Assembly: GCA_012798135.1 (NCBI GenBank)
Contig: JAAZNU010000029.1
Coordinates: forward strand, 1-29,253
DNA: 29,253 bases
Origin: Veillonellaceae bacterium
GTDB taxonomy: Bacteria; Bacillota_C; Negativicutes; UBA1444
Direction of reading: 5' to 3'
Under the pieces are notes generated by a model. It had not been told where the DNA came from, made no database searches, and saw only the letters and a list, made by a program, of their open reading frames with translations. The position numbers and the translations under genes are program-made. The stretch's first letter is position 1. Every line of letters begins with the position of its first letter. Below, in pieces: positions 1-8,137 of this stretch.

Positions 1-1
1 A

Positions 2-244
2 ATCGAAATCAACGCCAGCCCCTACCGTCTGGATTTGGACTGGCGATGGTGCCGGCAGGCGAAAGAAGCGGGTGTTCTGTTGGCGATCAATCCCGATGCC
101 CACTCGGCGGCGGAGCTGCCCGTCGTTGACTATGGCGTGGGAATTGCCCGCAAGGGCTGGCTGACGGCGGACGACATTCTAAATACGCGCTCGGTGGGGG
201 CGGTGGCGGAGTTGTTGTCGCAGAAACGCAAACAACGTCGGTAG
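2..244 (+). CDS. polX: PolX-type DNA polymerase / 3'-5' exonuclease, C-terminal end (partial)
   Basis: This is the last 80 codons of a gene that begins outside the window; the frame is open from base 2 to the TAG at 242-244. The peptide reads EINASPYRLDLDWRWCRQAK, then INPDAHS, then YGVGIARKGWL. This is the typical end of the PHP phosphoesterase domain of bacterial family-X polymerases, where the INxDAH segment supplies metal ligands. In that family the domain gives 3'-5' exonuclease activity for base-excision repair. Only the tail is visible, so the polymerase part is assumed from the family. Other PHP-domain proteins share the INxDAH pattern but rarely the RxDLDWRxCRxAK context. The gene stops 86 bases before fhs and I see no clear terminator between them. 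Confidence 0.8.
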   Translation: MEINASPYRLDLDWRWCRQAKEAGVLLAINPDAHSAAELPVVDYGVGIARKGWLTADDILNTRSVGAVAELLSQKRKQRR

Positions 245-330
245 GCCGCGGCAGGAATCCACTGCGTTGTTCGCGAATTTATCCGGATAGAAATAAGTTG
301 TTCCGATCATAGGGAGTGGGGGGAAGACTG

Positions 331-2001
331 TTGTTAAGTGACATCGAAATTGCCCAGGCCGCCAACATGAAACCCATTGGCGAAATTGCCACCGCATTGG
401 GAATTGACGGCAAGTATGTGGAAAACTACGGACACTACAAAGCAAAGCTTTCGCTGGATTTATGGAAGGAAATCGGCAATCGGCCTGACGGCAAGCTGGT
501 TCTGGTGACGGCAATCACGCCGACACCGGCCGGCGAAGGCAAGACAACTACGACCATCGGCGTGACCCAGGCTCTCGTAAAACTGGGTAAAAAGGCGATC
601 ATGATGCTGCGTGAGCCTTCGCTCGGCCCCTGCATGGGCGTCAAGGGCGGCGCCGCCGGCGGCGGTTATTCCCAGGTCGTGCCGATGGAGGACATCAATC
701 TGCATTTCACCGGCGATTTCCACGCGATTTCCACGGCGCACGCCCTGCTGTCGGCGGCGCTCGACAACCACCTGCAGCAAGGAAACGTCCTAGGCATCGA
801 TCCCCGACGGATCGTCTGGCGGCGGGCCGTGGACATGAACGACCGGGCCTTGCGCAACATCGTGGTCGGTCTGGGAGGCAAAGCCCATGGCGTGCCGCGC
901 GAGGACGGCTTTGACATTACCGTGGCTTCGGAAGTCATGGCGGTGCTGTGTCTGGCCAAAGACATCGATGATTTGAAAAACCGTCTGTCGAAAATCGTAG
1001 TCGGCTACACTTATGGCGGCGAGCCGGTGACAGCCGGAATGCTGAAGGTGCCCGGCGCGATGGCGGCGCTATTGAAAGAGGCCATTAAACCTAATCTTGT
1101 GCAAACGCTGGAAAATGTGCCGGCCCTCATTCATGGCGGGCCGTTTGCCAACATCGCCCATGGCTGCAACAGTCTGACGGCGACTCGGATGGGCCTGAAA
1201 CTGGCCGATTACGCCGTGACGGAGGCCGGTTTCGGCGCGGATCTCGGCGCTGAAAAATTCCTGGACATCAAATGCCGCATGGGCGGACTGAAGCCGGCGG
1301 CGGTGGTGCTGGTCGCCACGGTCCGGGCCCTGAAAATGCATGGCGGCGTGCCGAAGGCCGAGCTGGCGGCGGAAAACGTTGCGGCGGTCACGCGCGGCGC
1401 CGGCAACCTCGAGAAACACATCGAAAATATGCAAAAATATGGCTTGCCGATTGTGGTAGCCGTCAATTTGTTTCCGACCGACACCCAGGCCGAACTGGAC
1501 GCCGTATTGGCGATCTGCGCCAAACACGGCGTGGCGGCGGCGGCCTCTCGCGTGTTCAGCGACGGCGGGGCCGGCGGGATCGAGGTGGCGGAAAAACTGC
1601 TGCAACTTATTGAATCCGGTAAGGACAATTACAAACCGCTGTATCCGTCGGAAATGCCGCTGAAGGATAAGGTTCGCACCATTGCCCGGGAAATATACGG
1701 CGCGGACGACGCCTTGTTTACCAAGGAAGCCGAAAAGAGCATCGGTGAACTGACGGCCATGGGCTATGGCAATTTGCCGGTATGCATGGCAAAAACGCAG
1801 TATTCGCTGTCGGATGATCCGACGCTGCTGGGGCGGCCGGCCGGTTTCTCGATCACGGTCCGGCAGGCGAAGGTGTCGGCCGGCGCCGGTTTTGTCGTGA
1901 TGTTGACGGGTGAGATCATGACCATGCCGGGATTGCCGAAAATTCCGGCGGCCGAAAAGATCGACGTGGACAACGAAGGCCGGATATCCGGATTGTTTTA
2001 G
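331..2001 (+). CDS. fhs: Formate-tetrahydrofolate ligase
   Basis: The enzyme makes 10-formyl-tetrahydrofolate from formate, ATP and tetrahydrofolate in the cytosol. It is the entry step of the methyl branch of the Wood-Ljungdahl pathway and a general one-carbon source. The protein opens with [18 protein letters not shown], the usual family start. It carries the P-loop [11 protein letters not shown] at about residues 63-73 (GEGKT at 68-72), then [20 protein letters not shown] chose the TTG at 331 because it lies about 7 bases after a GGGGGGAAG Shine-Dalgarno run and gives 556 residues, the normal family length. A GTG at 316 is in frame but has no better site. folD follows after 13 bases with its own GGAGG, so the two are probably co-transcribed. 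All expected blocks are present. Confidence 0.95.
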   Translation: MLSDIEIAQAANMKPIGEIATALGIDGKYVENYGHYKAKLSLDLWKEIGNRPDGKLVLVTAITPTPAGEGKTTTTIGVTQALVKLGKKAIMMLREPSLGPCMGVKGGAAGGGYSQVVPMEDINLHFTGDFHAISTAHALLSAALDNHLQQGNVLGIDPRRIVWRRAVDMNDRALRNIVVGLGGKAHGVPREDGFDITVASEVMAVLCLAKDIDDLKNRLSKIVVGYTYGGEPVTAGMLKVPGAMAALLKEAIKPNLVQTLENVPALIHGGPFANIAHGCNSLTATRMGLKLADYAVTEAGFGADLGAEKFLDIKCRMGGLKPAAVVLVATVRALKMHGGVPKAELAAENVAAVTRGAGNLEKHIENMQKYGLPIVVAVNLFPTDTQAELDAVLAICAKHGVAAAASRVFSDGGAGGIEVAEKLLQLIESGKDNYKPLYPSEMPLKDKVRTIAREIYGADDALFTKEAEKSIGELTAMGYGNLPVCMAKTQYSLSDDPTLLGRPAGFSITVRQAKVSAGAGFVVMLTGEIMTMPGLPKIPAAEKIDVDNEGRISGLF

Positions 2002-2014
2002 GAGGAAGGTCCCC

Positions 2015-2851
2015 ATGGCTCTGCTGATGGAAGGAAAACCGGCGGCGGCGGTTTTGCGGGCCCGCCTGGCCGAAAAAGCGAAAAAACTGCGGGAACAAAA
2101 GATCTCCTGCGGTTTGGCGGTGCTGCTGGTCGGCGACGACCACGCCTCGATCATTTATGCCGACTGGTTGGGCAAACTGTGCGGTAGTTTGGGGATTTCC
2201 TACCATCTGGCGGCTTTGCCCGCCGAAACGACTCAAAAGGAAATTTTAGCGCTGATTGAACAACTGAACCGCAACCCGGAAGTCAGCGGCATTCTGCCGA
2301 TGATGCCGCTGCCGCGCGGGATCGACCCGGATGTCGTGGTGCGCAGTCTCGACCCAGACAAGGATGTGGATGCTCTGCATCCGCTGAATGTCGGCCTGGT
2401 GGCGGTCGGCAAGAGCCTCTGGGCGCCCTGCACGCCGCGGGCGGTCATGACGGTGCTGGATCATTATAAAATCCCGCTGGCCGGCAAGCATGCCGTCATC
2501 GTCGGCCGCAGCAACGTGGTCGGCAAACCGTTGAGTCAGTTGTTGCTGGCGCGGGACGCGACCGTGACGATTTGCCATTCTCGGACGCCGGATCTGCCGT
2601 ATTTTCTGCGGCAGGCGGACCTGGTAGTGGCGGCGGCGGGAAAACCCCGACTGATCACGGCGCCGATGATCAAGCCCGGTGCGGTGGTGGTCGATGTGGG
2701 AATCAATGACCTGGAAGGCCGGATTGTCGGCGATGTGGACTTCGAAGGTGTCAGCGCGGCGGCGTCGGCGATCACGCCGGTGCCGGGTGGAATCGGCACG
2801 GTCAGCACGGTCATGGTTTTGGAAGCGGTGCTGCGGAAATGGCCGGATTAG
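2015..2851 (+). CDS. folD: FolD-like methylenetetrahydrofolate dehydrogenase, divergent active site
   Basis: FolD interconverts methylene-, methenyl- and 10-formyl-tetrahydrofolate using NAD(P). The 278-residue length, the KDVDALHPLNVG block (about 116-126), the VGRSNVVGKPLS nucleotide-binding loop and the TPVPGGIGT signature near the end place it in the family. It is unusual in the catalytic site. The family motif YxxxK is YADWL here (Y48, with leucine at 52 where the catalytic lysine should be). The VQLPLP motif is PMMPLP, with methionine at 96 for the conserved glutamine. The aspartate of KDVD (D119) is kept. The lysine is known to be needed for cyclohydrolase activity in characterised members, so this copy may be a dehydrogenase only, or a specialised paralog. 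It sits between fhs and an amidohydrolase gene in one operon. The ATG follows a GGAGGAAGG site. Confidence 0.88.
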   Translation: MALLMEGKPAAAVLRARLAEKAKKLREQKISCGLAVLLVGDDHASIIYADWLGKLCGSLGISYHLAALPAETTQKEILALIEQLNRNPEVSGILPMMPLPRGIDPDVVVRSLDPDKDVDALHPLNVGLVAVGKSLWAPCTPRAVMTVLDHYKIPLAGKHAVIVGRSNVVGKPLSQLLLARDATVTICHSRTPDLPYFLRQADLVVAAAGKPRLITAPMIKPGAVVVDVGINDLEGRIVGDVDFEGVSAAASAITPVPGGIGTVSTVMVLEAVLRKWPD

Positions 2852-2865
2852 AGAGGAAGAACAAG

Positions 2866-4032
2866 ATGCTGGCAATATGTGGCGGAAAAGTATATTCGAT
2901 GAACGGACCGATGCTCGAGCAGGGCTGCGTTCTGGTGGACGGCGGCAAGATTGTGGCCGTCGGCGCCGGGCTCGATATTCCGGCGGACTGCGAACGTTTC
3001 GACGCGACCGGCAAGGTCGTGACGCCGGGCTTGGTTGATGCCCATACCCACCTGGGGGTTTATGCCGAGCCGACGGAATGGTCGGCGGAAGACGGCAATG
3101 AAACCAGCGGTCCGGTGACGCCGGCCATGGACGCTCTGGACGCGATCAATCCGGCGGATATCGCGTTCGACGATGCGCTCGCCGGCGGGGTGACCACGGT
3201 GATGATTGCGCCGGGCAGCGCCAACGCGGTGGGCGGCCAGTGCGTGGTGTTGAAAACCCCGCGTCGTTCCACGGTCGAAGACATGCTGTACAAGCGTCAC
3301 GCCGGACTGAAAATCGCCTTCGGCGAAAATCCCCGCCGCGTTTACGGCGACCAGCAGAAAGCGCCGGTGACGCGGATGGCGACGGCGTACCTGGTGCGGG
3401 AAACCTTGCAAAAGGCACGCAATTATCTGAAGAAAAAGGGCAGCAAGGATTTCACGCCGGACTTCGGCATGGATGCCGTACTCCGGGTATTGCGTCGTGA
3501 AATGCCGTTGCGAGCGCATGCGCACCGGGCGGACGATATTATGACGGCCCTGCGGATCGCCCGGGAATTCGATGTGGAGATTGTGCTGGACCACTGCACC
3601 GAGGGACATCTGATCGCGCCGGAACTGGCCCGCCGGCAAGCGCGGGCGGCGGTCGGTCCGCAGCTGATCACGCGGGCGAAAATGGAGCTGAAGGACAAGA
3701 GTTATCGCACGCCGGCGGTGCTGGCGGAACACGGCGTGCAGTTCGCCCTCATCAGCGATCATCCGGTGGTGCCGAACATGTTTCTGTCGGTATACGCCGG
3801 TCTCGCCGTCCGGTTCGGTCTGGCGCCGTTGCTCGCCCTGCGGGCGGTGACCAGCGATCCGGCCGAAATTTTGGGCATCGGCGATCGTGTCGGCAAATTG
3901 GCGGCGGGCTATGATGCGGACATTGTGGTGTGGAGCGGGGAACCGCTGGAAATGGCGTCAAGGCCGGAAAAAATTTGGGTCGGCGGATCCGTGGCGGAAC
4001 TGACGGCCGATAATGGAGGAACTGGAAAATGA
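2866..4032 (+). CDS. Metal-dependent amidohydrolase (imidazolonepropionase-like), substrate unknown
   Basis: This is a 388-residue member of the amidohydrolase superfamily. A small N-terminal beta domain (residues 1-50, CGGKVYSMNGPMLEQGCVLV) leads into PGLVDAHTHLG, with the paired metal-binding histidines at H60 and H62. Further likely ligands are H218/H220 (RAHAHRADD), H243 (LDHCTEGH) and D298 (SDHPVVP). The C-terminal GYDADIVVWSGEP strand is also typical. The family hydrolyses cyclic amides, imides or dipeptides, and the substrate cannot be read from sequence. Start choice: the ATG at 2866 follows GAGGAAG at 2853-2859. An upstream in-frame ATG at 2839 would overlap folD and has no site. The position after folD hints at a link to one-carbon or histidine-type metabolism, but this is only context. 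The stop overlaps the cheR start by four bases (ATGA). Confidence 0.82.
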   Translation: MLAICGGKVYSMNGPMLEQGCVLVDGGKIVAVGAGLDIPADCERFDATGKVVTPGLVDAHTHLGVYAEPTEWSAEDGNETSGPVTPAMDALDAINPADIAFDDALAGGVTTVMIAPGSANAVGGQCVVLKTPRRSTVEDMLYKRHAGLKIAFGENPRRVYGDQQKAPVTRMATAYLVRETLQKARNYLKKKGSKDFTPDFGMDAVLRVLRREMPLRAHAHRADDIMTALRIAREFDVEIVLDHCTEGHLIAPELARRQARAAVGPQLITRAKMELKDKSYRTPAVLAEHGVQFALISDHPVVPNMFLSVYAGLAVRFGLAPLLALRAVTSDPAEILGIGDRVGKLAAGYDADIVVWSGEPLEMASRPEKIWVGGSVAELTADNGGTGK

Positions 4033-4826
4033 CAACAGAGCTGATCGATCGCGACTGGGAAGAGTTCAAGACGAAGTTCAACACCAAGTCGCAGATTGAC
4101 CTGAACCAGTATAAACCGGCCCAGATGCAGCGCCGGATCACCAACCTGATGGCCCGCCACAACGTGCAGAAATATATGGATTTCTTTCACCTGATTGACA
4201 AAGACGAGACCCTGTTCCGCTACTTCATTGATTATCTGACTATCAACGTCACGGAATTTTTCCGGACGCCGGAGAAATTTGTGGAACTGGAGCAGAAAGT
4301 AATCCCGGATCTGCTGCAGCAAACTTCCCGGCTGAAGATCTGGAGCGCCGGCTGCTCGACCGGTGCCGAACCGTATTCCATGTCGATCATGATGGCGGAT
4401 ATCACGCCCCGGACGAAGCATCAAATTCTAGCCAGCGACCTGGATGTGAAAATGTTGGCGAAAGCCAAGGAAGGCGTGTACCAGGTCAACGAGCTGAAAA
4501 ATGTATCGCCCCCCCGCCTTACGAAATATTTCAAACCGGCGGGCCCCGACCGGTACGCGGTGATGCCTGAAGTCAAGGAAGGAATCACGTTTCAGCATCA
4601 CAACCTGTTGCTGGACAAGTACGACAGCAGCTTTGACCTGATCTCCTGCCGCAACGTGGTCATTTATTTCACGGAGGAGGCCAAGGACAAGCTGTACCGG
4701 CGCTTCCTGGAAGCCCTGCGGCCCGGCGGCGTCCTGTTCGTCGGTGGAACCGAGGCCATCCTCAATTTCCGGGAGATTGGCTTCCAGCACTATATGCCGT
4801 TTTTCTATCGCAAGCCTCTGAAGTAG
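4029..4826 (+). CDS. cheR: CheR-type chemoreceptor glutamate methyltransferase
   Basis: CheR transfers a methyl group from S-adenosylmethionine to glutamates of chemoreceptors, setting adaptation in chemotaxis. The 265-residue protein has the two expected parts. The helical N-terminal domain spans about residues 1-75 (QYKPAQMQRRITNLMARH, then LTINVTEFFR). The methyltransferase domain carries the SAM-binding loop KIWSAGCSTGAEPYSM and the ISCRNVVIYF strand. The length is normal, with no C-terminal VxGR-tethering or TPR extension. It overlaps the amidohydrolase stop by four bases, so it is translationally coupled to a metabolic operon. No other che gene is in the window. It may be the general housekeeping CheR or serve a separate receptor pathway. 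A promoter for the next unit starts 10 bases after its stop. Confidence 0.93.
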   Translation: MTTELIDRDWEEFKTKFNTKSQIDLNQYKPAQMQRRITNLMARHNVQKYMDFFHLIDKDETLFRYFIDYLTINVTEFFRTPEKFVELEQKVIPDLLQQTSRLKIWSAGCSTGAEPYSMSIMMADITPRTKHQILASDLDVKMLAKAKEGVYQVNELKNVSPPRLTKYFKPAGPDRYAVMPEVKEGITFQHHNLLLDKYDSSFDLISCRNVVIYFTEEAKDKLYRRFLEALRPGGVLFVGGTEAILNFREIGFQHYMPFFYRKPLK

Positions 4827-4835
4827 CCGGGTTGC

Positions 4836-4864
4836 TTGACAAACCTTTTTAGGGTTGTTAGAAT
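4836..4864 (+). promoter_or_regulatory. Sigma-A-type promoter of the tryptophan transport operon
   Basis: A perfect TTGACA at 4836-4841 is followed after exactly 17 bases by TAGAAT at 4859-4864. Transcription would begin near 4871, just ahead of the T-box leader. The promoter begins 10 bases after the cheR stop. No terminator hairpin was seen between cheR and this promoter, so read-through from the upstream operon would also pass through the T-box switch. Confidence 0.85.
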
Positions 4865-4874
4865 AGCATCAAGT

Positions 4875-5166
4875 TTATATTTCAAATTCAATGATCAGGA
4901 AGAGTACTCGCGCGAGAGAGCTTCAGCGAGCCGGCGGCAGTGGAAGACCGGCGCGACTCAACGCGACGAATGGGCCTGAGAGAAGCAGTCCGAGCCGTTG
5001 ACCGCGGGGTAGGCGCTGCCGGAAACTTCCGCCGTTATCATGGGAAGCGGGCATCGGACAACAGCTTGTCCCGTGCCATGGCCAAGTTGGGCTCATCAGA
5101 GCCAAGCAGGGTGGTACCGCGGGTTGACCCCTCGTCCCTACAGCAGTAGTGACGAGGGGTTTTTTA
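4875..5166 (+). promoter_or_regulatory. T-box riboswitch, tryptophan specifier (TGG)
   Basis: The leader binds uncharged tRNA and then avoids termination. The T-box core AGGGTGGTACCGCG is at 5108-5121, exact to the consensus that pairs with the tRNA acceptor end. It is followed by a terminator with a 10-bp stem, ACCCCTCGTC at 5127-5136 against GACGAGGGGT at 5151-5160, and a T run to 5165. In the Stem I part the sequence GAATGGG places a TGG codon at 4971-4973, in the place where the specifier normally sits. That would make it respond to tRNA-Trp. The amino acid fits the downstream genes (TrpP-like protein and TrpB2), which supports the reading. The specifier comes from pattern and context, not from a folded model. 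Confidence 0.93.
5127..5165 (+). terminator. T-box regulated intrinsic terminator
   Basis: ACCCCTCGTC (5127-5136) pairs with GACGAGGGGT (5151-5160) around a 14-base loop, followed by six T. The 5' arm lies just after the T-box sequence, as needed for a competing antiterminator. Confidence 0.92.
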
Positions 5167-5195
5167 ATTAGTCGAACCAAGAGGAGGAATCCACA

Positions 5196-5759
5196 ATGAA
5201 CAATCAAAAACCGGTCGAGATGACCCAGGTAAAATCGCAGGGGGGCAAATTCCGCTGGGTGGCGGTATCGGCGCTGCTGTTGGCCATCGGCGCCATCATG
5301 CGCCTGGTCAGCCCCAGCTTTGCCGGGGTCAGCATCAACTGGATCATTACGATGTATTGCATCACGATTCTGGTAATCCACCCCAGCGTGCCGAAAGCGG
5401 TGGCGATTGGGCTGGTGGCCGGGGCGATCAACACGATCACGTCCAAGTCGCCGATGCCGCATTTGAATCTGTTGTCGGAACCGATCGGCGCCCTGACCTG
5501 CGTATTGCTGATGGGACTGCCGTTCGCCATGAAGGTGGGCGGCGTCAGTCTGCGACCGGCAGTGATCACGTTTATTACCACTTTTGCCAGCGGTTTTACC
5601 TTTATCACTTCGTTTAAGCTGTTGATGAACATTCCGTTGCAGATCTATCTGTATGGAATGTTGCCGGTGGTCGTCTTCACCGCAATCGCCAATACGATTA
5701 TCGCGCAGGTGCTGTATTATCCGGCCCGGAAATTGCTCGGCCAGGAGGATCAGCCCTGA
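5196..5759 (+). CDS. trpP: TrpP-like tryptophan transport protein, probable ECF substrate-binding (S) component
   Basis: This is a 187-residue, very hydrophobic protein with about five or six membrane segments (first near residues 22-45, last near 155-178). It has a short polar N-terminus and no signal peptide. It resembles the small TrpP/YhaG-type tryptophan transporters that follow tryptophan T-boxes or TRAP sites in Firmicutes. Because genes for two ECF ATPases and an EcfT follow directly, it most likely acts as the substrate-binding subunit of an energy-coupling factor transporter. The T-box upstream indicates tryptophan, or a precursor such as indole, as the substrate. The ATG at 5196 is preceded by GAGGAGGA. 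Its TGA overlaps the ATG of the first ATPase gene by one base, so translation is coupled. Assignment as tryptophan-specific rests mainly on the leader. Confidence 0.8.
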   Translation: MNNQKPVEMTQVKSQGGKFRWVAVSALLLAIGAIMRLVSPSFAGVSINWIITMYCITILVIHPSVPKAVAIGLVAGAINTITSKSPMPHLNLLSEPIGALTCVLLMGLPFAMKVGGVSLRPAVITFITTFASGFTFITSFKLLMNIPLQIYLYGMLPVVVFTAIANTIIAQVLYYPARKLLGQEDQP

Positions 5760-6625
5760 TGGACGCCATCCGGTTCGAAGATTTTTCCTATCAATATCCC
5801 AAGTCCGGGCAGGGACTGGACCGGGTCACGCTGACGATCCCCCAGGGCTCGTTCACGGTCGTGACGGGCGCCAACGGCAGCGGCAAGACGACGCTGTGCC
5901 TGGCGATGACCGGCCTGGTGCCGCATTTCTTCGGCGGGGCGATGTCCGGCCGGGTGCTGGTGGAAGGCAACAACACCGCAGAGCGGCCGGTGGCCGATAC
6001 AGCGGCTAATGTGGGCCTGGTCATGGACGATTATGAAAGCCAGCTGGTGGCGCTGACGGTTTTCGATGAAGTGGCGTTCGCCCTGGAAAATGCGGCGATA
6101 CCGCCAAATCTGATTCGCGAACGGGTGTTGGCGGCGTTGGATTCAGTGGGACTGAGCGGGCTGGAGGAGCGAGAGCTGTCGGCCCTGTCCGGCGGTCAGA
6201 AGCAGCGGCTGGCAGTGGCTTCAGTGCTGGCTTCGCAGCCGGCGATTCTGGTGCTGGACGAACCGACCTCGGCGCTCGACCCGGAAGGGGCCGCGGAGCT
6301 CTATGAATTGGTTGCCCGCCTGAATCGCGAGCAGGGAATTACCGTGGTCGTATCGGAGCACGACCTGGCCCGGGCCTTGCCCCATGCCGACACGGCGGTG
6401 GTGATGGCGGCCGGGAAGGTGGCGTTGGCCGGTCCGCTGGACGAGGTTTTTGAACGGATGCTGGCTGAAGAGATTTATGCCGCGGCGGTGCCATCGCTCC
6501 GCAAACTGAAAGACGCGCTGGAAACCGATGCCCGCAGATTTTCGGCCTGGATGACGGCCGACGAGGCGGCGGCGGAGATCAATGACTGTCTTCAGGTGGC
6601 GGGGAGGATGTCGCTGAGTGCTTGA
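5759..6625 (+). CDS. ecfA1: ECF transporter ATPase subunit 1 (EcfA-like)
   Basis: This is a cytosolic ATP-binding subunit that powers the ECF uptake complex together with its partner, EcfT and the S component. In order it has the A-loop tyrosines near residues 11-13, the Walker A GANGSGKTT at 37-45, a Q-loop region, an intact signature LSGGQKQR at 143-150, the Walker B ILVLDEPTSALDP with D167/E168, and the switch histidine in VSEHDLARA. Its length is 288 residues, in the family range, with a C-terminal tail of about 65 residues after the nucleotide-binding core. It starts within the trpP stop codon and ends 8 bases inside the next gene, so the proteins are probably made in fixed ratio. All catalytic motifs are canonical, unlike those of its partner. 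Confidence 0.9.
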   Translation: MDAIRFEDFSYQYPKSGQGLDRVTLTIPQGSFTVVTGANGSGKTTLCLAMTGLVPHFFGGAMSGRVLVEGNNTAERPVADTAANVGLVMDDYESQLVALTVFDEVAFALENAAIPPNLIRERVLAALDSVGLSGLEERELSALSGGQKQRLAVASVLASQPAILVLDEPTSALDPEGAAELYELVARLNREQGITVVVSEHDLARALPHADTAVVMAAGKVALAGPLDEVFERMLAEEIYAAAVPSLRKLKDALETDARRFSAWMTADEAAAEINDCLQVAGRMSLSA

Positions 6626-7460
6626 AATTTCTGCTGTAACGTTTGCCTATCCCGGGCAGGCACCGGCCCTGGACAATGTGTCCGTATCGATTGCTCCCGG
6701 CGAATTTATCGGCCTGGCGGGCCGCAACGGCAGCGGCAAGACGACCCTGACCCGTCTGATGGCGGGGCTGGCCAAACCGGCCGCCGGACAGGTGCTGCTG
6801 GATGGAAAGCCGACGCAGGAGTGCGGCCCGAAGGTGATGGCCCGTTCCATCGGCTATGTGTTCCAGAATCCCGACCGGCAAATTTTCCGGGATACCGTGG
6901 CCTCGGAAGTCGCCTATGGGCCGGAACAGATGGGATGGAGCGATGAGGAACGCCGCGGGGCTGTTGCCGAAGCGCTGACCATGACCGGTCTGTCGGAAGT
7001 CGCCGACGCCTATCCCCGCTCCCTTCCCCGTAGCGTCCGTCAGCGGATCGCGATTGCCTCGGCGTTGGCGCTGCGGCCGCGACTGCTGATCCTCGACGAG
7101 CCGACGAGCGGGCAGGACGCGGAAGAATCCGATCAGTTGATGCAGTTGCTCGGCAGCCTGAACCGGCAGGGCATCGGGATCATTCTGGTGACGCACGACA
7201 TGGAGTTGCTGCTGGAACACACCCGGCGCACGATCGTGCTGCACCGGGGTAATAAGGTGTATGACGGGCCGACCGCCGATCTGTTCGCCGATCCGGCGCG
7301 CGACGTGACCGTCTGGGGACTGCGGTTGCCTGATGCCGCCGCCATTGCCGTCAAACTCGATCAGTTCGGCGGTTCGGTCCGGTCCATGTCGGAGTTGGTG
7401 GGCCGCCTGCAACAATATCTGGGAGGAAAGACCGATGAAAAGCCTGGCGCCCCTGAGTAA
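6618..7460 (+). CDS. ecfA2: ECF transporter ATPase subunit 2 with degenerate signature motif
   Basis: This is the second ATP-binding subunit of the same transporter, 280 residues. Walker A is GRNGSGKTT (35-43), the Q-loop is VFQNPDRQIF, Walker B is LLILDEPTSGQD, and the switch region is VTHDMELLL. The ABC signature is odd. At residues 136-140, where LSGGQ is expected, it reads LPRSV, followed by the normal RQRIAIA. The bases 7020-7046 translate without ambiguity. In an EcfA heterodimer each ATP site joins Walker A of one subunit to the signature of the other, so one of the two sites here would lack a normal signature. The start is GTG at 6618 behind GGGGAGG, overlapping the previous gene by 8 bases. 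It ends 26 bases inside ecfT. Confidence 0.88.
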   Translation: MLEISAVTFAYPGQAPALDNVSVSIAPGEFIGLAGRNGSGKTTLTRLMAGLAKPAAGQVLLDGKPTQECGPKVMARSIGYVFQNPDRQIFRDTVASEVAYGPEQMGWSDEERRGAVAEALTMTGLSEVADAYPRSLPRSVRQRIAIASALALRPRLLILDEPTSGQDAEESDQLMQLLGSLNRQGIGIILVTHDMELLLEHTRRTIVLHRGNKVYDGPTADLFADPARDVTVWGLRLPDAAAIAVKLDQFGGSVRSMSELVGRLQQYLGGKTDEKPGAPE

Positions 7461-8103
7461 TCTCATTCTGATGATTATGGTTTCCGTTTGGACGGTGCTG
7501 ATCTGGGACCCGGCCGTGCTGGCTTTCCTGCTGGTCCTGGAGATCGGGCTGCTCGCCTACGCCGGCCAGCTGCGGAAACTCGGCCGGGCGCTGTTCGGGT
7601 TGCTGCTGGTCGCCCTGTTTTTTTCGGCGATTCAGTTGCCGTTCGATGTCGCGCTGCCGGTGGCGGCAGCCAGCGGGCTAAAGATGATGGTGATGACGGT
7701 CGCCGTGCTGCTGATGCTGGCGACGACCCGCCTGCCCAGCCTGACGGCCGCGTTGGTCCGACAGGTCAAAATTCCCTACGAATACGCGTTCATGTTCACC
7801 TCGGCCCTGCGGTTCATGCCGGATTTCATCGCGGAAAGTCACGCAGTCCGCGAAGCGCAGGTCTGCCGCGGCTATGTGCACAGCAAAAATCCGCTGAAAC
7901 GGATCGTGGCGTATGCCGCCCTGGTCGAACCGATGGTGTTGCGGGCGATCACCCGTTCGGACACCATGGCGATGAGTCTGGAACTGCGCGGTTTTGGCAG
8001 CGCCAACCGCACTTTCTCGCAGCGGATCGCCTTCCAGGGGCGGGACTATCTGCTCCTGGCTTGCCTAGCCCTCGCCACGGTCGCGGTGATTGTTACTCGT
8101 TGA
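7435..8103 (+). CDS. ecfT: ECF transporter transmembrane coupling protein EcfT
   Basis: EcfT is the membrane scaffold that links the ATPases to the substrate-binding protein. The 222-residue product has about four or five hydrophobic segments (about 10-45, 55-75, 78-98 and 200-220) and a long cytosolic helical part. That part carries two coupling motifs of the Ala-Arg-Gly type, AQVCRGY and LELRGFG, which are the hallmark of the family and contact the ATPases. The ATG at 7435 has GGGAGGAAAG just upstream and overlaps the 3' end of ecfA2 by 26 bases. A much longer in-frame extension upstream is not supported, because it would lie wholly inside ecfA2. The dedicated arrangement (S, A, A', T together) corresponds to a group I ECF system, in which the ATPases serve one substrate. 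Confidence 0.88.
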   Translation: MKSLAPLSNLILMIMVSVWTVLIWDPAVLAFLLVLEIGLLAYAGQLRKLGRALFGLLLVALFFSAIQLPFDVALPVAAASGLKMMVMTVAVLLMLATTRLPSLTAALVRQVKIPYEYAFMFTSALRFMPDFIAESHAVREAQVCRGYVHSKNPLKRIVAYAALVEPMVLRAITRSDTMAMSLELRGFGSANRTFSQRIAFQGRDYLLLACLALATVAVIVTR

Positions 8104-8137
8104 CGCTTAATGAGAAACGAAGAAAGGGGAGAGTGTC

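Noticed and set aside
1069..2154. Long minus-strand open frames over fhs and other GC-rich genes
   Set aside because: Shadows created by GC-rich codon use. They overlap well-identified genes and have no family resemblance.
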